A DNA stretch of 64,000 nt from an uncultured Brachyspira sp. (GCF_944393015.1 NZ_CALXYQ010000005.1:1-64000); one strand, 5' to 3'. Positions 43,599 to 53,192 are shown, counted from the stretch's first letter. Program-made: numbers and translations. Notes: a model not told the origin generated them from the letters alone.

Positions 43599-45692
43599 GT
43601 GAAAGATTTGCTTATTGAAATATTAGTAGAAGAAATACCTGCAGATTTTGCCTATCCTGCCAGTGTAAGTTTTAAAAAAATAATAGAAAATACATTAAAA
43701 AATAATGGTATTAATTTCAGTTCTGTTAATTCATACACTACCCCAAGAAGATTGGCAATTTTAGCAGAAAATATAGAAGAAAAATCAAAAGATGAAGTTA
43801 TAGAGTTTAGAGGCCCTTTATTTGAAAGTGCTTTTAAAGACGGAGCTCCTACAAAAGCAGGAGAAGGATTTTTAAAATCTCATAATATAGATGCTAATTC
43901 AATAAAAAATATAGATGAAAATGAATCATTTGATAAGCCATATATAAAAGAAGTAAATGGAAAAAAATATATATTTGTAAAAAAAGAGAAAAAAGGTATA
44001 GAAACTAAAAAACTATTTGAAGAAAAACTAGAAAGCATTATTTCAAGTATAGATTTTAAAAAGAAAATGAGATGGGGAAACAAAGATTTTGCTTTTGTAC
44101 GCCCTATAAGAAATGTACTTGCCTTATTCGGAAATGAAATCATTAAAACTTCAGTTGCAGGAATAGAAACTAATAATAAAGTAACAGGTCATAGACTTCT
44201 TTCACCTGAATTTAAAGAAATTAATAATCCTAAAGATTATGAAAAAACATTAGCTGAAAAGCATGTTATAGTTTCAAGAGAAAAAAGATTAGAAAACATT
44301 ATAAATCAATTAGAAAATATTGAAAAAGAACATGGATATGAAGCTGTTTCAAAGAAAAAAGTATCTGAAATAGTTGTGGATTTGGTAGAAGAGCCTTACT
44401 TACTCACTGCCGAATTCGATTCTAAATTCTTAGAAGTTCCTAAAGAAGTTTTAACTAGTGAAATGATTGAACATCAAAAATACTTCCCATTATGCAAAAA
44501 AGACGGTACTTTAACTAATTTATTTGTAATAACAGCAAATCAGCCTAAAACTCCACAGATAATAGCAGGAAATATAAGAGTATTAACAGCAAGACTTTCA
44601 GACGGAAGATTCTTATACCAAGAAGATATCAAAAAAGGCATGGACGAGATGAATGAAAGACTCGAAATGCTAATGTTTAGAAAAGAGCTTGGAAGCGTTG
44701 CTGATAAAGTAAAAAGACTTGAGAAAAACTCAGAACTTTTAATAAAACTTTTAGGCTATGAAAAAGATAAAGAAAATATAGTTAAAGCTATTAAATACAT
44801 GAAATCAGATTTAGTAAGTAATATGGTATACAATTTCCCAGAGCTTCAAGGTATAATGGGCGGATATTTTGCTAAATCTATGAATCTTAATGATGATGTT
44901 GCTTTAGCTATTAATGAACAATATAGACCTTTATTTGCTGCTGATGAAATACCTTCTAATGATACAGGTAAGGCTATAGCTATACTTGATAAAATGGATA
45001 ATATAGCAGCTGGTTTCTATGTAGGAGATATACCAACAGGTTCTCAAGACCCTAATGCTTTAAGAAGACAGGCTTTAGGTATTATTAATATACTTACAAA
45101 ATCTAAAAAGCATGTTAATCTTAAAAAGTTAATAGAGGATTCTATCAACTCTATGCCTAAAGATGCTAAAAATAATAAGAGCGAAGATTTAGTAAAAGAT
45201 ATATTTGAATTCTTTAAATCTCGTTTTGAAAATGATATTGATTTTGCTAAAGACTCTGTTGCAGGCGTTCTTTCTACTGGTATAGATGATATGTATGATG
45301 CTTACTTAAAAATAGAAGCTATTGATGCATTCAGAAAGAAAAATGAAGAGTTATTCTCAAATCTTTTATTGGTATTTAAAAGAATTAAGAATATGATTAA
45401 ATCAGCTAAAGATGTTAATTTAGATGAATCATTATTAAAAGAAGAAGCTGAAAAATCTCTATACAATACATATAAAGAAAAATTAAATGAAGTTAATAAA
45501 CTTATGGAAAATAGAGAATATGAAAAAACATTTGCTTTATTAGCTAGTCTTTATGAACCATTAGATAAATTCTTTAAAGATATTATGGTAAATGTAGATG
45601 ATGAAAAAATCAAAAATAACCGTATAGCTTTACTTTCTTCAGTAGATAAGATTTTCAAGAATATGCTTGATTTCTCTAGTTTGGTAAAATAA
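43599..45692 (+). CDS. glyS: Glycyl-tRNA synthetase beta subunit
   Basis: 697 aa, start GTG at 43599 with AAGGA upstream. The N-terminus LLIEILVEEIPADF and internal TPRRLAI, GHRLLSPEF, EHQKYFPL and SDGRFLYQED are typical of bacterial GlyS. It forms the alpha2beta2 enzyme with GlyQ, which is not in the window. Terminator follows. Confidence 0.96.
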   Translation: MKDLLIEILVEEIPADFAYPASVSFKKIIENTLKNNGINFSSVNSYTTPRRLAILAENIEEKSKDEVIEFRGPLFESAFKDGAPTKAGEGFLKSHNIDANSIKNIDENESFDKPYIKEVNGKKYIFVKKEKKGIETKKLFEEKLESIISSIDFKKKMRWGNKDFAFVRPIRNVLALFGNEIIKTSVAGIETNNKVTGHRLLSPEFKEINNPKDYEKTLAEKHVIVSREKRLENIINQLENIEKEHGYEAVSKKKVSEIVVDLVEEPYLLTAEFDSKFLEVPKEVLTSEMIEHQKYFPLCKKDGTLTNLFVITANQPKTPQIIAGNIRVLTARLSDGRFLYQEDIKKGMDEMNERLEMLMFRKELGSVADKVKRLEKNSELLIKLLGYEKDKENIVKAIKYMKSDLVSNMVYNFPELQGIMGGYFAKSMNLNDDVALAINEQYRPLFAADEIPSNDTGKAIAILDKMDNIAAGFYVGDIPTGSQDPNALRRQALGIINILTKSKKHVNLKKLIEDSINSMPKDAKNNKSEDLVKDIFEFFKSRFENDIDFAKDSVAGVLSTGIDDMYDAYLKIEAIDAFRKKNEELFSNLLLVFKRIKNMIKSAKDVNLDESLLKEEAEKSLYNTYKEKLNEVNKLMENREYEKTFALLASLYEPLDKFFKDIMVNVDDEKIKNNRIALLSSVDKIFKNMLDFSSLVK

Positions 45693-45712
45693 TAAAAATA
45701 ATTACTATAAAT

Positions 45713-45756
45713 AAAGGGGGTTCATTGATAAAAAAATCCCCTTTTTATATATAAAA
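45713..45756 (+). terminator. Terminator after glyS
   Basis: AAAGGGG and CCCCTTTTT pair around a loop of about 20 bases, followed by T residues. Confidence 0.7.
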
Positions 45757-45779
45757 TGTCTGTTTCCATTAATCTATTA

Positions 45780-45808
45780 TTGATATATATATTTTTATAT
45801 TGTATAAT
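45780..45808 (+). promoter_or_regulatory. Promoter of the PD-(D/E)XK nuclease gene
   Basis: TTGATA at 45780-45785, 17-base spacer, TATAAT at 45803-45808; leader about 55 bases. Confidence 0.55.
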
Positions 45809-45870
45809 AAATACATAATAATTAAATATGATTATAAAAAATTAAGTAATATCACAATGGAAATTATTAA

Positions 45871-47022
45871 TTGAATAATAAAGAATTAATAAATACTATA
45901 GATCATTTTTATTCGCTGATGAACTATTATAATAAAAATGTTATTGATATAATATCTAATCTTGATGTAAAAAATATAAATAAATATTACGATGTTTTAA
46001 ATAAAAGAAATAATCAATTAGAATTTAATTTATTTGATGTAATAACTGATAAATGGAATAAAGAAAAATTACATTCAGAATTACTAAAATTCTTTTTAAA
46101 TAATTATGAAGATTTTTTCTATAATTTTCTTGATTTGATTGGTATAGAAAATAAAGATGATTATTCAAATGCTGAAATTCCTGAATATGAAAAAAATTAT
46201 ATAGATATTTCAATAATTGGTAATAAAAAAATAATAATTATAGAAAATAAAATTAATTGGGCTAAAGATCAGCAAGAACAATTAGCAAATTATTATAAAA
46301 AAGTATGCGGAGAATATGAAGTTGAAAAAATAGTTTATATTGCACCGTCAAAATATAAAGAACCAGAAGAACATACTTTTGGATTTGATGATGAAATAAA
46401 AAATAAAGTAAAAGACAAATATATAAAAATAATAAGTTTTGATGCTACAGATAAAGATTTGGTAACTTGTTTTGAAAAATCAAGAGATAATTTAAAAGAT
46501 GATAAATTATTTTTTATGAATCATTATATAGAAATTTTAAAAAGAACAGGAGAAGGAGATATGTCAGAAACAGAATTAAATTTTTTTAATGAAATATTAA
46601 ATAAATACAAAGAAGACAATCAAATATTTCAGAAAATTAATTATATAGGAGAAATGTATAATAATTTAGCTAAAATAAAAAATGATTATATAATATCAAA
46701 AACAGGTATGGATGATTGGGGTTATGATAAAAATGGAGGCTACTATAGTTGTGCTCATTATATTGAATTAAAAAGAAATAACGCTTTTTCTATAGTTATA
46801 TATACTTATGTATCTGGAGAGATATATTTGTCTGTATATGACGATAAAAATAAATGTGCAGATATCATATATAATATATTATCAAAATATTTAAATGAAG
46901 AAGAAATAAAAAAACATAAAGACAGATGTTTAACATATAATATAGCAGATGATGAAAATAAATTATTTGATTTAGTGAAGAAGCTAAAACAAGAATTCAC
47001 TGATTTTGCTAATAATAATTAA
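45871..47022 (+). CDS. PD-(D/E)XK nuclease superfamily protein (PDDEXK_4 type)
   Basis: 383 aa, start probably TTG at 45871; the only nearby ATG (45857) runs into a stop. The pattern KLHSELLKFFL (conserved E), YIDISIIGNKKIIIIENKINWAKDQQEQLANYY (D, then E-x-K, then the Q-x2-QL-x2-Y helix) is that of the PDDEXK_4 family. Members are accessory, sometimes phage-defence-linked, nucleases of unknown specificity. The C-terminal 150 residues are not recognised. The composition is even richer in A than the core genes. Repeat elements begin about 110 bases after the stop. Confidence 0.8.
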   Translation: MNNKELINTIDHFYSLMNYYNKNVIDIISNLDVKNINKYYDVLNKRNNQLEFNLFDVITDKWNKEKLHSELLKFFLNNYEDFFYNFLDLIGIENKDDYSNAEIPEYEKNYIDISIIGNKKIIIIENKINWAKDQQEQLANYYKKVCGEYEVEKIVYIAPSKYKEPEEHTFGFDDEIKNKVKDKYIKIISFDATDKDLVTCFEKSRDNLKDDKLFFMNHYIEILKRTGEGDMSETELNFFNEILNKYKEDNQIFQKINYIGEMYNNLAKIKNDYIISKTGMDDWGYDKNGGYYSCAHYIELKRNNAFSIVIYTYVSGEIYLSVYDDKNKCADIIYNILSKYLNEEEIKKHKDRCLTYNIADDENKLFDLVKKLKQEFTDFANNN

Positions 47023-47046
47023 AATTAATAATATTTAATATTTATA

Positions 47047-47080
47047 AAAGCACTTTCATTTCAATATGAGAGTGCTTTTT
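47047..47080 (+). terminator. Terminator after the PD-(D/E)XK gene
   Basis: AAAGCACTTTCAT pairs with ATGAGAGTGCTTT (one G-T pair), followed by T5. Confidence 0.8.
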
Positions 47081-47130
47081 ATTTTATATTTTTATAAAAT
47101 ATATCAAAACAAGATATTAATTTTTATTTT

Positions 47131-47504
47131 AATAAATACTAAAAATTTTTAAGTTTGTCATTTTTTTATTCAACTTTTTCCCGCCGCATACGCTCTGCGG
47201 ACTTCGTCAAAGTTGCAAAAAATGCAAGTATAAAATTAGTACTAAATCATACTAAAATTGTTTTGTATGTAAGATAGATTATTAATTTAAGCTAAAATAT
47301 AGCCTTTCGAGAAGCGTATCCGAGCCTGTCGAGGATATAGCTTCTCGCTTGGAGCGGGATTCGCCTGTGGCAACACCGAGTAGGTGCCTTACCTACGGCA
47401 CGCAGAGCGTCGGCAAAAGAAGTGGGGTGCAGGTCAAAGCCCTGCAAATATTTAAAATTTAAAAAAATTATTTTTGACAAAATATATTTGTTTTGGTATA
47501 TACT
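47131..47504 (+). repeat. Repeat element 3 (MITE-like, with nested GC-rich inserts)
   Basis: Left end AATAAATACT + 13 + TTTGTCA; right end TTGACAAA (47474-47481) + 13 + GGTATATACT (47495-47504). The body carries at least three GC-rich inserts (around 47185-47200, 47308-47360 and 47370-47415) that make it longer than the others. No ORF of quality; the apparent 62-codon frame here is made by the inserts. Confidence 0.75.
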
Positions 47505-47775
47505 GAAATGATTTCATTTTGCCGACCACTGCACATTATATAATTATTATCAACTTTTTTGCCGCACAAAAAAGTTGCAAAAAACGCAATTGCTAGAACT
47601 TTATATTAAAAACATGCCTATTAAATATAGGATATAGCCTAAATTTATACTAAAAATGCAGTTCTTTTGGTTCTTTTATACCAATAAAAGAACTGGGGTA
47701 TGGGGCAAAGCCCCAGATATAAAAACAAAAATAAATTTATATTTTTGACAAACTGTATTTGTTTAGGTATATACT
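47495..47775 (+). repeat. Repeat element 4 (MITE-like)
   Basis: 281 bases. Shares its left 10-mer with element 3. Right end TTGACAAA (47745-47752) + 13 + GGTATATACT (47766-47775). Nearly identical to element 5, 3 kb away. Contains hairpins GTTCTTTTAT...ATAAAAGAAC and GGGGC-AAA-GCCCC. Confidence 0.8.
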
Positions 47776-48096
47776 AATTTCTCATACACAAATTTAGCTG
47801 CACATAATAATATCGTTCATCAATATCTGTTAATAAAAAATAACTAGCTCGTTTCAAAGTATATAGAATAGTATCATTAAAATATATTGTAGAATAATAT
47901 CATCAATATAAAATTACAATAGTCTATTTTTCTTACATATAAAACAACATAATTCGTATTAATAGTATTATAAAACCTTTTTTGACGTACATATCATGGG
48001 TAAATATATAAAAAAAATTTACATTTTAGTATATATATAATATTGTAATATTCTATATATATTTTATTATATGATTAACACAAAAAAGGAGAAAAA
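47776..48096. other. AT-rich intergenic region
   Basis: About 320 bases upstream of the lipoprotein gene. A weak promoter-like pair (TTGACG, 17 bases, TATATA) lies near 47990. Nothing else is recognised. Confidence 0.5.
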
Positions 48097-48840
48097 ATGA
48101 AAAAAATTATACTTATAGTATTATTTATATCTGTTTTAATATTTTCATGTTCTAAAACAGATACAATATCAAATCAAACCGTAACATCTGAAGCAGGAAC
48201 TATGGATATAGACTTTCAGGCTGTATTCGGTGAAAAAGCTAATGATGATAATAATTTAATGCAAAACTCATATTTAAAAGTTTCAGGAACTTACGGCAAT
48301 ATTGATGCTAAAGTGGATGCTGCTACAGGAGCTTCAACACCTGCAGGAGCTACTAAATCTTGGGATTCATACAGATACGAGAATAAGCAATATGCAAATA
48401 ATAAAATAGAAAGAGGATTCGGATTCTTCGTACTTTACGGAGTTTCACCTGCTAAAACTTATAATTTTGACGGTATGACTGGAACAGGAACATCTCAAAA
48501 AGTATTGAATGGAACTAACGGCCCTATCATCACAGGAACAGGCGTTACTAAAGATGAAACAGGAGTAATAACTATAAGATATGCTCATGCAGGAGGCCCT
48601 ACTGTTTATCCTTGGGTTTATGAATTAAAATCTGATACTAATGGAATATTCAAAATAGGTTATGGTTCAGATAATAACAAAGTAAGTACTTCTCAAATTT
48701 CTAATGATATGAATTTTGCTGATATTCAAATGGTTACTGATAAAGCTAAAGACGGCATACCTTATTGGCAGGGTGATTTGCAGGGTACTTTTGAAAATGA
48801 TACTTTAACTTTGAAAGGTACTTTAAAAGAAGTTAAATAA
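48097..48840 (+). CDS. Lipoprotein, function unknown
   Basis: 247 aa, AAAGGAG before the ATG. Lipobox FSC (Cys near residue 19). The mature part is Gly/Thr/Asn-rich and beta-rich (GTYGNIDAKVDAATGAS, GTSQKVLNGTNGPIITGTG), ending in GDLQGTFENDTLTLKGTLKEV. It looks like a surface or outer-membrane-anchored beta protein. Not recognised as any named family. Codon use is that of an expressed gene. Flanked by near-identical repeats at a distance on both sides. Confidence 0.75.
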   Translation: MKKIILIVLFISVLIFSCSKTDTISNQTVTSEAGTMDIDFQAVFGEKANDDNNLMQNSYLKVSGTYGNIDAKVDAATGASTPAGATKSWDSYRYENKQYANNKIERGFGFFVLYGVSPAKTYNFDGMTGTGTSQKVLNGTNGPIITGTGVTKDETGVITIRYAHAGGPTVYPWVYELKSDTNGIFKIGYGSDNNKVSTSQISNDMNFADIQMVTDKAKDGIPYWQGDLQGTFENDTLTLKGTLKEVK

Positions 48841-48859
48841 AAATTAAATATGTATTTAT

Positions 48860-48888
48860 AAGAGGCTTTATTATAAGCCTCTTTTTTT
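48860..48888 (+). terminator. Terminator after the lipoprotein gene
   Basis: AGAGGCTT pairs with AAGCCTCT across a short loop, followed by T7. Confidence 0.85.
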
Positions 48889-49085
48889 ATAAAAATATAA
48901 TTTAAAATTATTGCGGTATTGAATTAAAAAATTATATAGTTTAAAATGATAATATATAATTTTTTAATTTTTAATAAAAATATATAAAATATTTTTTATA
49001 GTTGATTTTTATTTTATTATACTATGTAGTTTGGAAAAATTTGATATCAGATTTTTACCAAATTATAAAGATTGGAGAAAAATCT

Positions 49086-50678
49086 ATGATTCGATTATTA
49101 CCTATTATTCTTTTAGCTGCATTTTTTATAGGATGCGGTCAGCCAGATTCCACTAATTCAGAAAATTCTATAAAAGCAAAAAATGTTATAATTTTAATTG
49201 CTGATGGACAGAGTGCTGATGTAATTACATATTCAAGATGGATTAATGGCGGAGGATCATTAGCCATAGATGAAATGTTAAGCGGAGCAGTAAGAACTTA
49301 TAATGCTGATTCTCCTATAGCTGATTCCGCACCTGCTGGTACAGCTATAGCTACTGGATATAAAACATCTTATAAGCAGTTTATAGGTCTTCTTCCAGAT
49401 GAGGCTATACTTCCTAATTCATCAATACCTACAGAAGCCAGAAGTCCTATAGCAAATGTATTAGAGGCGGCACAGCTTCTTGATAAAGCTACAGGAATTA
49501 TCGCTACTGCAGAAATTATGCATGCAACTCCAGCAGCATTTTCGGCTCATGATATCACTAGAAAAGACTATGATGATTTAAGCGAACAGCAAATATTTCA
49601 GGACATAGATGTTATACTTGGAGGCGGATATAAGTTTTTTACTAAAGAAGAAAGAAAAGACGGAAAGGATTTAATATCTGAAATTACTAATTTAGGTTAT
49701 TCTATAATCAGAACTTCTGATGAATTAAATTCTTTTACAGGCGATAGAGTTGTAGGACTTTTTGCAGATGCAGATTTGGCGTATGATATAGACAGAAAGG
49801 AAACATCTCAGCCTTCATTGGCTCAAATGACTTCAAAGGCTATAGAGATACTTTCTAAAAATAAAAATGGATTCTTTTTGATGGTAGAAGCTTCAAAAGT
49901 GGATTGGGCTGCTCATGCTAATGATCCTGTGGGATTAGTATCTGATACTTTAGCTTATGATGCTGCTGTAAAAGTTGCATTGGATTTTGCTAAAAAAGAT
50001 AATAATACTATGGTTATAGCTGTAACAGATCATGGAAACAATGGTTTTTCTATGGGAAATTATGATACCTCTTCAAATTATCAACAAATACAATTAGAAA
50101 GCTTTATAGATCCTATAAAAAAAGCTTCACGTTCTTCTGAATATATAGCAAGAAAAATAGAAGCTGGTGAAGATATAAGAGAAACTATGTCTAAATATTA
50201 TTCTATTAATGATATGACAGCAGCAGAAGTAAATTCTCTTACAGGAAAAACAGGTGATGATTTACATTATGCTATAGGACCAATATTAGCAAAAAGAGCA
50301 TATTTAGGATTCACTTCTCATGGACATACTGGAGAAGATGTTCCTCTATATACCTATTTACCTAATAATAAAAGAATTATAGGTCTTATAGATAATACTG
50401 ATATAGCTAAAAATATTGCTAAAGCTATGGGAATAAATTTAGATGAAGCTTCCAAAAAATTATTTATGAGTGAAGATGAAATAAAAAAAGCAGGTGCTGA
50501 GCTAACATCTGATGGTCAAATTCTTACTATACGTATGAAAGATAAAACTGCTCAAATGATGAAAAACAGAAATATAATTACTGTAGACGGAGAGAAAAAA
50601 ACTTTAGAGGGAGTTGTAGTTTATAATGAGTCTAAATGGTATTTCCCTGCTGAGGTATTAGATATATTAAATAAGTAA
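49086..50678 (+). CDS. Alkaline phosphatase, lipoprotein form
   Basis: 530 aa from the ATG at 49086, picked for the GGAG nine bases upstream and because it opens directly into a lipoprotein signal (FFIGC, lipobox). PhoA-family features: metal ligand in LIADGQS, active serine in ADSAPAGTAIATGYKT, MVEASKVDWAAHANDP, AVTDHGNNGF, and SHGHTGEDVPLY. It frees phosphate from monoesters outside the cytoplasm. The C-terminal 80 residues add a small domain (ITVDGEKKTLEGVVVYNESKW) that recalls copper amine oxidase N-like folds. Confidence 0.92.
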   Translation: MIRLLPIILLAAFFIGCGQPDSTNSENSIKAKNVIILIADGQSADVITYSRWINGGGSLAIDEMLSGAVRTYNADSPIADSAPAGTAIATGYKTSYKQFIGLLPDEAILPNSSIPTEARSPIANVLEAAQLLDKATGIIATAEIMHATPAAFSAHDITRKDYDDLSEQQIFQDIDVILGGGYKFFTKEERKDGKDLISEITNLGYSIIRTSDELNSFTGDRVVGLFADADLAYDIDRKETSQPSLAQMTSKAIEILSKNKNGFFLMVEASKVDWAAHANDPVGLVSDTLAYDAAVKVALDFAKKDNNTMVIAVTDHGNNGFSMGNYDTSSNYQQIQLESFIDPIKKASRSSEYIARKIEAGEDIRETMSKYYSINDMTAAEVNSLTGKTGDDLHYAIGPILAKRAYLGFTSHGHTGEDVPLYTYLPNNKRIIGLIDNTDIAKNIAKAMGINLDEASKKLFMSEDEIKKAGAELTSDGQILTIRMKDKTAQMMKNRNIITVDGEKKTLEGVVVYNESKWYFPAEVLDILNK

Positions 50679-50697
50679 TTTTATTTTTTATATTTAT

Positions 50698-50730
50698 AAG
50701 CGGAGCTGTTTTTTGCAGCTTCGCTTTTTA
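50698..50730 (+). terminator. Terminator after the phosphatase gene
   Basis: AAGCGGAGCTG with CAGCTTCGCTT (one mispair/G-T) and a T run. Confidence 0.7.
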
Positions 50731-50760
50731 TTTTTAACAATTTTTATTAAAAGGCATTCT

Positions 50761-51040
50761 AGTATATACTGAAATGATTTCATTTTGACGACCACTGCAC
50801 ATTATATAATTATTATCAACTTTTTTGCCGCATAAAAAAGTTGCAAAAAACGCAATTACTAGAACTTTATATTAAAAATATATGTATTAAATGTATGGTA
50901 TAACTATATTTATACTAAAAATGCAGTTCTTTTGGTTCTTTTATACCAATAAAAGAACTGGGGTATGGGGCAAAGCCCCAGATATAAAAACAAAAATAAA
51001 TTTATATTTTTGACAAACTGTATTTGTTTAGGTATATACT
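50761..51040 (+). repeat. Repeat element 5 (MITE-like)
   Basis: 280 bases, AGTATATACT at 50761-50770 and GGTATATACT at 51031-51040; inner TTGACAAA at 51010-51017. Same body as element 4 apart from a variable stretch in the middle, in the same orientation. Confidence 0.8.
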
Positions 51041-51301
51041 GAAAATTTTTAAGTTTGTCAAAATTTGTTTTTATATTGTTATTATTTTCGGGGACTAGTC
51101 CCCAAACCCCTACTTCTCTTGCCGATTAGGCACCTACTCGGTGGTGACCCAAAGAAGCAAAAGGACTGCATTTTTGACACAAATCTTGGTTTTACCTTAT
51201 TTTTCAAATAAAACTTAATAATATTTTATACTATTAATAAACAAAAATTACATTTACAAAAAAGTAAAAATTGACAAAATATAATTGTTTAAGTATTTAA
51301 T
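51031..51301 (+). repeat. Repeat element 6 (MITE-like, degenerate right end)
   Basis: Shares its left 10-mer with element 5. Left TTTGTCAA; right TTGACAAA (51271-51278) + 13 + AGTATTTAAT, a decayed 10-mer. Its body holds the hairpin GGGGACTAGTCCCC and a GC-rich insert (GGCACCTACTCGG), which also occurs inverted in element 3. Confidence 0.7.
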
Positions 51302-51342
51302 TAAATAAATTATATATTTAAATAATTTTAATTATCATAAAT

Positions 51343-51399
51343 AAAAATTGCTCGCAAAATATCTATGTTAAATAAACTTAATAGATGCTAGCAATTTTT
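51343..51399 (-). terminator. Terminator after thiD
   Basis: AAAAATTGCT and AGCAATTTTT pair, with an inner ATCTAT/ATAGAT helix. On the minus strand T-rich sequence follows. Confidence 0.65.
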
Positions 51400-51438
51400 A
51401 TTAAAAAAGCATTATATTGTACAATATACAATAAAAAA

Positions 51439-52254
51439 TTATATACTAAGATGTTTCCATGCCTCATAAAAATGATGAACAGGGCCATGACCTTTACCTA
51501 CACTGTCAACTTTGGCAGCCTGTAATGCATTGAATAAATACTGTTTTCCTAATTTTGAAGCCTCAAGAGGAGTTTTGCCATGTGCTATATAACTGCATAT
51601 TGCTGCTGAAAGTGTGCATCCTGTACCATGTGTATTTTTAGTATCTATTCTTAAAGCATCTAAAAACTCTTTGCTCTCTTTATTAATAAATAAATCCCTT
51701 GACAATTCGCCTTCTAAATGTCCGCCTTTAAGCATAACATTTTTTGCCCCCATATTGAGTATATCATTAGCGGCATCTATCATATCATCATCGGTTTTTA
51801 TTTTTTTTGAAGTTAAATCCTCAGCTTCAGGTATATTCGGAGTTACAACAGTAGAAATAGGAAGTATATATTTTTTTAAGCTCTCTACAGCCTCTTCAAG
51901 AAGAAGTCTGTCTCCGCTCTTTGCCACCATTACAGGATCAACTATTATAGGTATATTCTTAGCATTATTACTCAAAAAATCGGCAACTAATTTTATTATA
52001 TCGCTATTAAAAAGCATTCCTATCTTTATAGCATCAGGTATAATATCATCAAATATGCATTCCAATTGCTCTTTTATAGCTTTTAATTCTATTTCATAAC
52101 AGCTTCTTACACCTTGAGTATTCTGCACAGGTAATGCAGTAAGCACGCACATTCCATAACATCCCAAAGCAGAAAAAGTTTTCAAATCTGCCTGTATGCC
52201 GGCACCTCCGGAACCATCAAATCCTGCTATTGTTAAAGCCTTTACCATTATCAA
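51439..52254 (-). CDS. thiD: Hydroxymethylpyrimidine(-phosphate) kinase
   Basis: 271 aa ribokinase-fold enzyme: AGFDGSGGAGIQADLKTFSALG at the N-terminus (substrate loop, residues 7-28, in part), VDPVMVAKSGD, and the ATP site NTHGTGCTLSAAI. It phosphorylates HMP-P in thiamin synthesis or salvage. No TPP riboswitch fits: only 29 bases separate it from the upstream gene. Other thi genes are absent here. Confidence 0.95.
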   Translation of the reverse strand: MIMVKALTIAGFDGSGGAGIQADLKTFSALGCYGMCVLTALPVQNTQGVRSCYEIELKAIKEQLECIFDDIIPDAIKIGMLFNSDIIKLVADFLSNNAKNIPIIVDPVMVAKSGDRLLLEEAVESLKKYILPISTVVTPNIPEAEDLTSKKIKTDDDMIDAANDILNMGAKNVMLKGGHLEGELSRDLFINKESKEFLDALRIDTKNTHGTGCTLSAAICSYIAHGKTPLEASKLGKQYLFNALQAAKVDSVGKGHGPVHHFYEAWKHLSI

Positions 52255-52283
52255 AAACTCCTATAAATTATTATGAATTAAGA

Positions 52284-52991
52284 TTATTTTAATTTTTCTA
52301 TATATTTATCATATATAAATTTACATATTAATTTAGAATTAAATACTGATAAATCAACAAACTCTCCTATATATTCATTTCCTATTTTCTCAAGTATATT
52401 AATAGAAAAACTTATTTTATAAGAACTAATTGACATAGAAGCATTTTTTATAACATGCCCTACTTCTAAACTAGCTTCCTCAGGAGGCATAATAAATTTT
52501 AAGCCTACAGGCGACATTTCTATTATCATACCATGAAGAATCTGCCTTACACCATCATGTCTAAATACCAATTTAAAATTATCCAAATTGTTTATTACTA
52601 TATGTTTTAGTTTTTTAGGCTTAACTCCAGCCTTATCTATTAAAACATTAAATCTATTCAAAAAATCTTTTTCATTGAATGGCTTTAATAAAAATCCTGA
52701 AACCCCAATTCTCATCATCTTAGTGAAAAACTCTCTGGTAGGATCAGCAACATGAACTATAACATGAACTCCATGATATCTGTCATCTAAATAAATTTTT
52801 TCAAGTATACTCTCCATTTCAGTGTCATTTTCCTCAACCTCTATAATAGCAATAGAAAAAGGAAGTTTACCGAACATACTTAAAATGTTGTTTTTATCCT
52901 TCACAGCAACAACTTCATATCCTGCCGTAATAAGAATACTGATAAAACTGTCCCTTATTTGTAAAGATGAATCATAAACTAATACTCTCAT
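52284..52991 (-). CDS. Degenerate response regulator with PilZ-like C-terminal part
   Basis: 235 aa. Residues 1-120 have the receiver fold (MRVLVYDSSLQIRDSFISIL, GVSGFLLKPFN with the conserved Lys-Pro), but the phosphoacceptor aspartate is replaced: the strand reads IAIIEVEEND. The acidic pocket at the start is also reduced to one Asp. Residues about 130-235 look like a PilZ beta barrel (GHVIKNASMSISSYKISFSINILEKIG, in parts), without a clear RxxxR c-di-GMP motif. Probably a non-phosphorylated adaptor. Precedes thiD by 29 bases. Confidence 0.7.
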   Translation of the reverse strand: MRVLVYDSSLQIRDSFISILITAGYEVVAVKDKNNILSMFGKLPFSIAIIEVEENDTEMESILEKIYLDDRYHGVHVIVHVADPTREFFTKMMRIGVSGFLLKPFNEKDFLNRFNVLIDKAGVKPKKLKHIVINNLDNFKLVFRHDGVRQILHGMIIEMSPVGLKFIMPPEEASLEVGHVIKNASMSISSYKISFSINILEKIGNEYIGEFVDLSVFNSKLICKFIYDKYIEKLK

Positions 52992-53192
52992 AATATATAC
53001 CTGAAAATTAATTATATTGTTTTTACATTATATAATAGAAAAAATTAAAATCAATAATATATATAAACTTAATCATAAACTCTAATAAGTAAATAATTTT
53101 TATAATGTAGTTATTAATATATTACATTTAGTATATTATACATTTAATAAAAATATATTATTATATTTCATTAACAAAAATATAGTAAAAAG

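Noticed and set aside
47292..47480. A 62-codon minus-strand frame in repeat element 3
   Set aside because: It is made by GC-rich inserts in a non-coding repeat; no ribosome site and no conserved motif, and other repeat copies do not keep the frame.
49002..49085. Longer alkaline phosphatase start
   Set aside because: It would place 28 residues before a perfect lipoprotein signal; the ATG at 49086 has its own GGAG.
51439..52283. TPP riboswitch before thiD
   Set aside because: Only 29 bases separate thiD from the upstream gene, too short for the aptamer.
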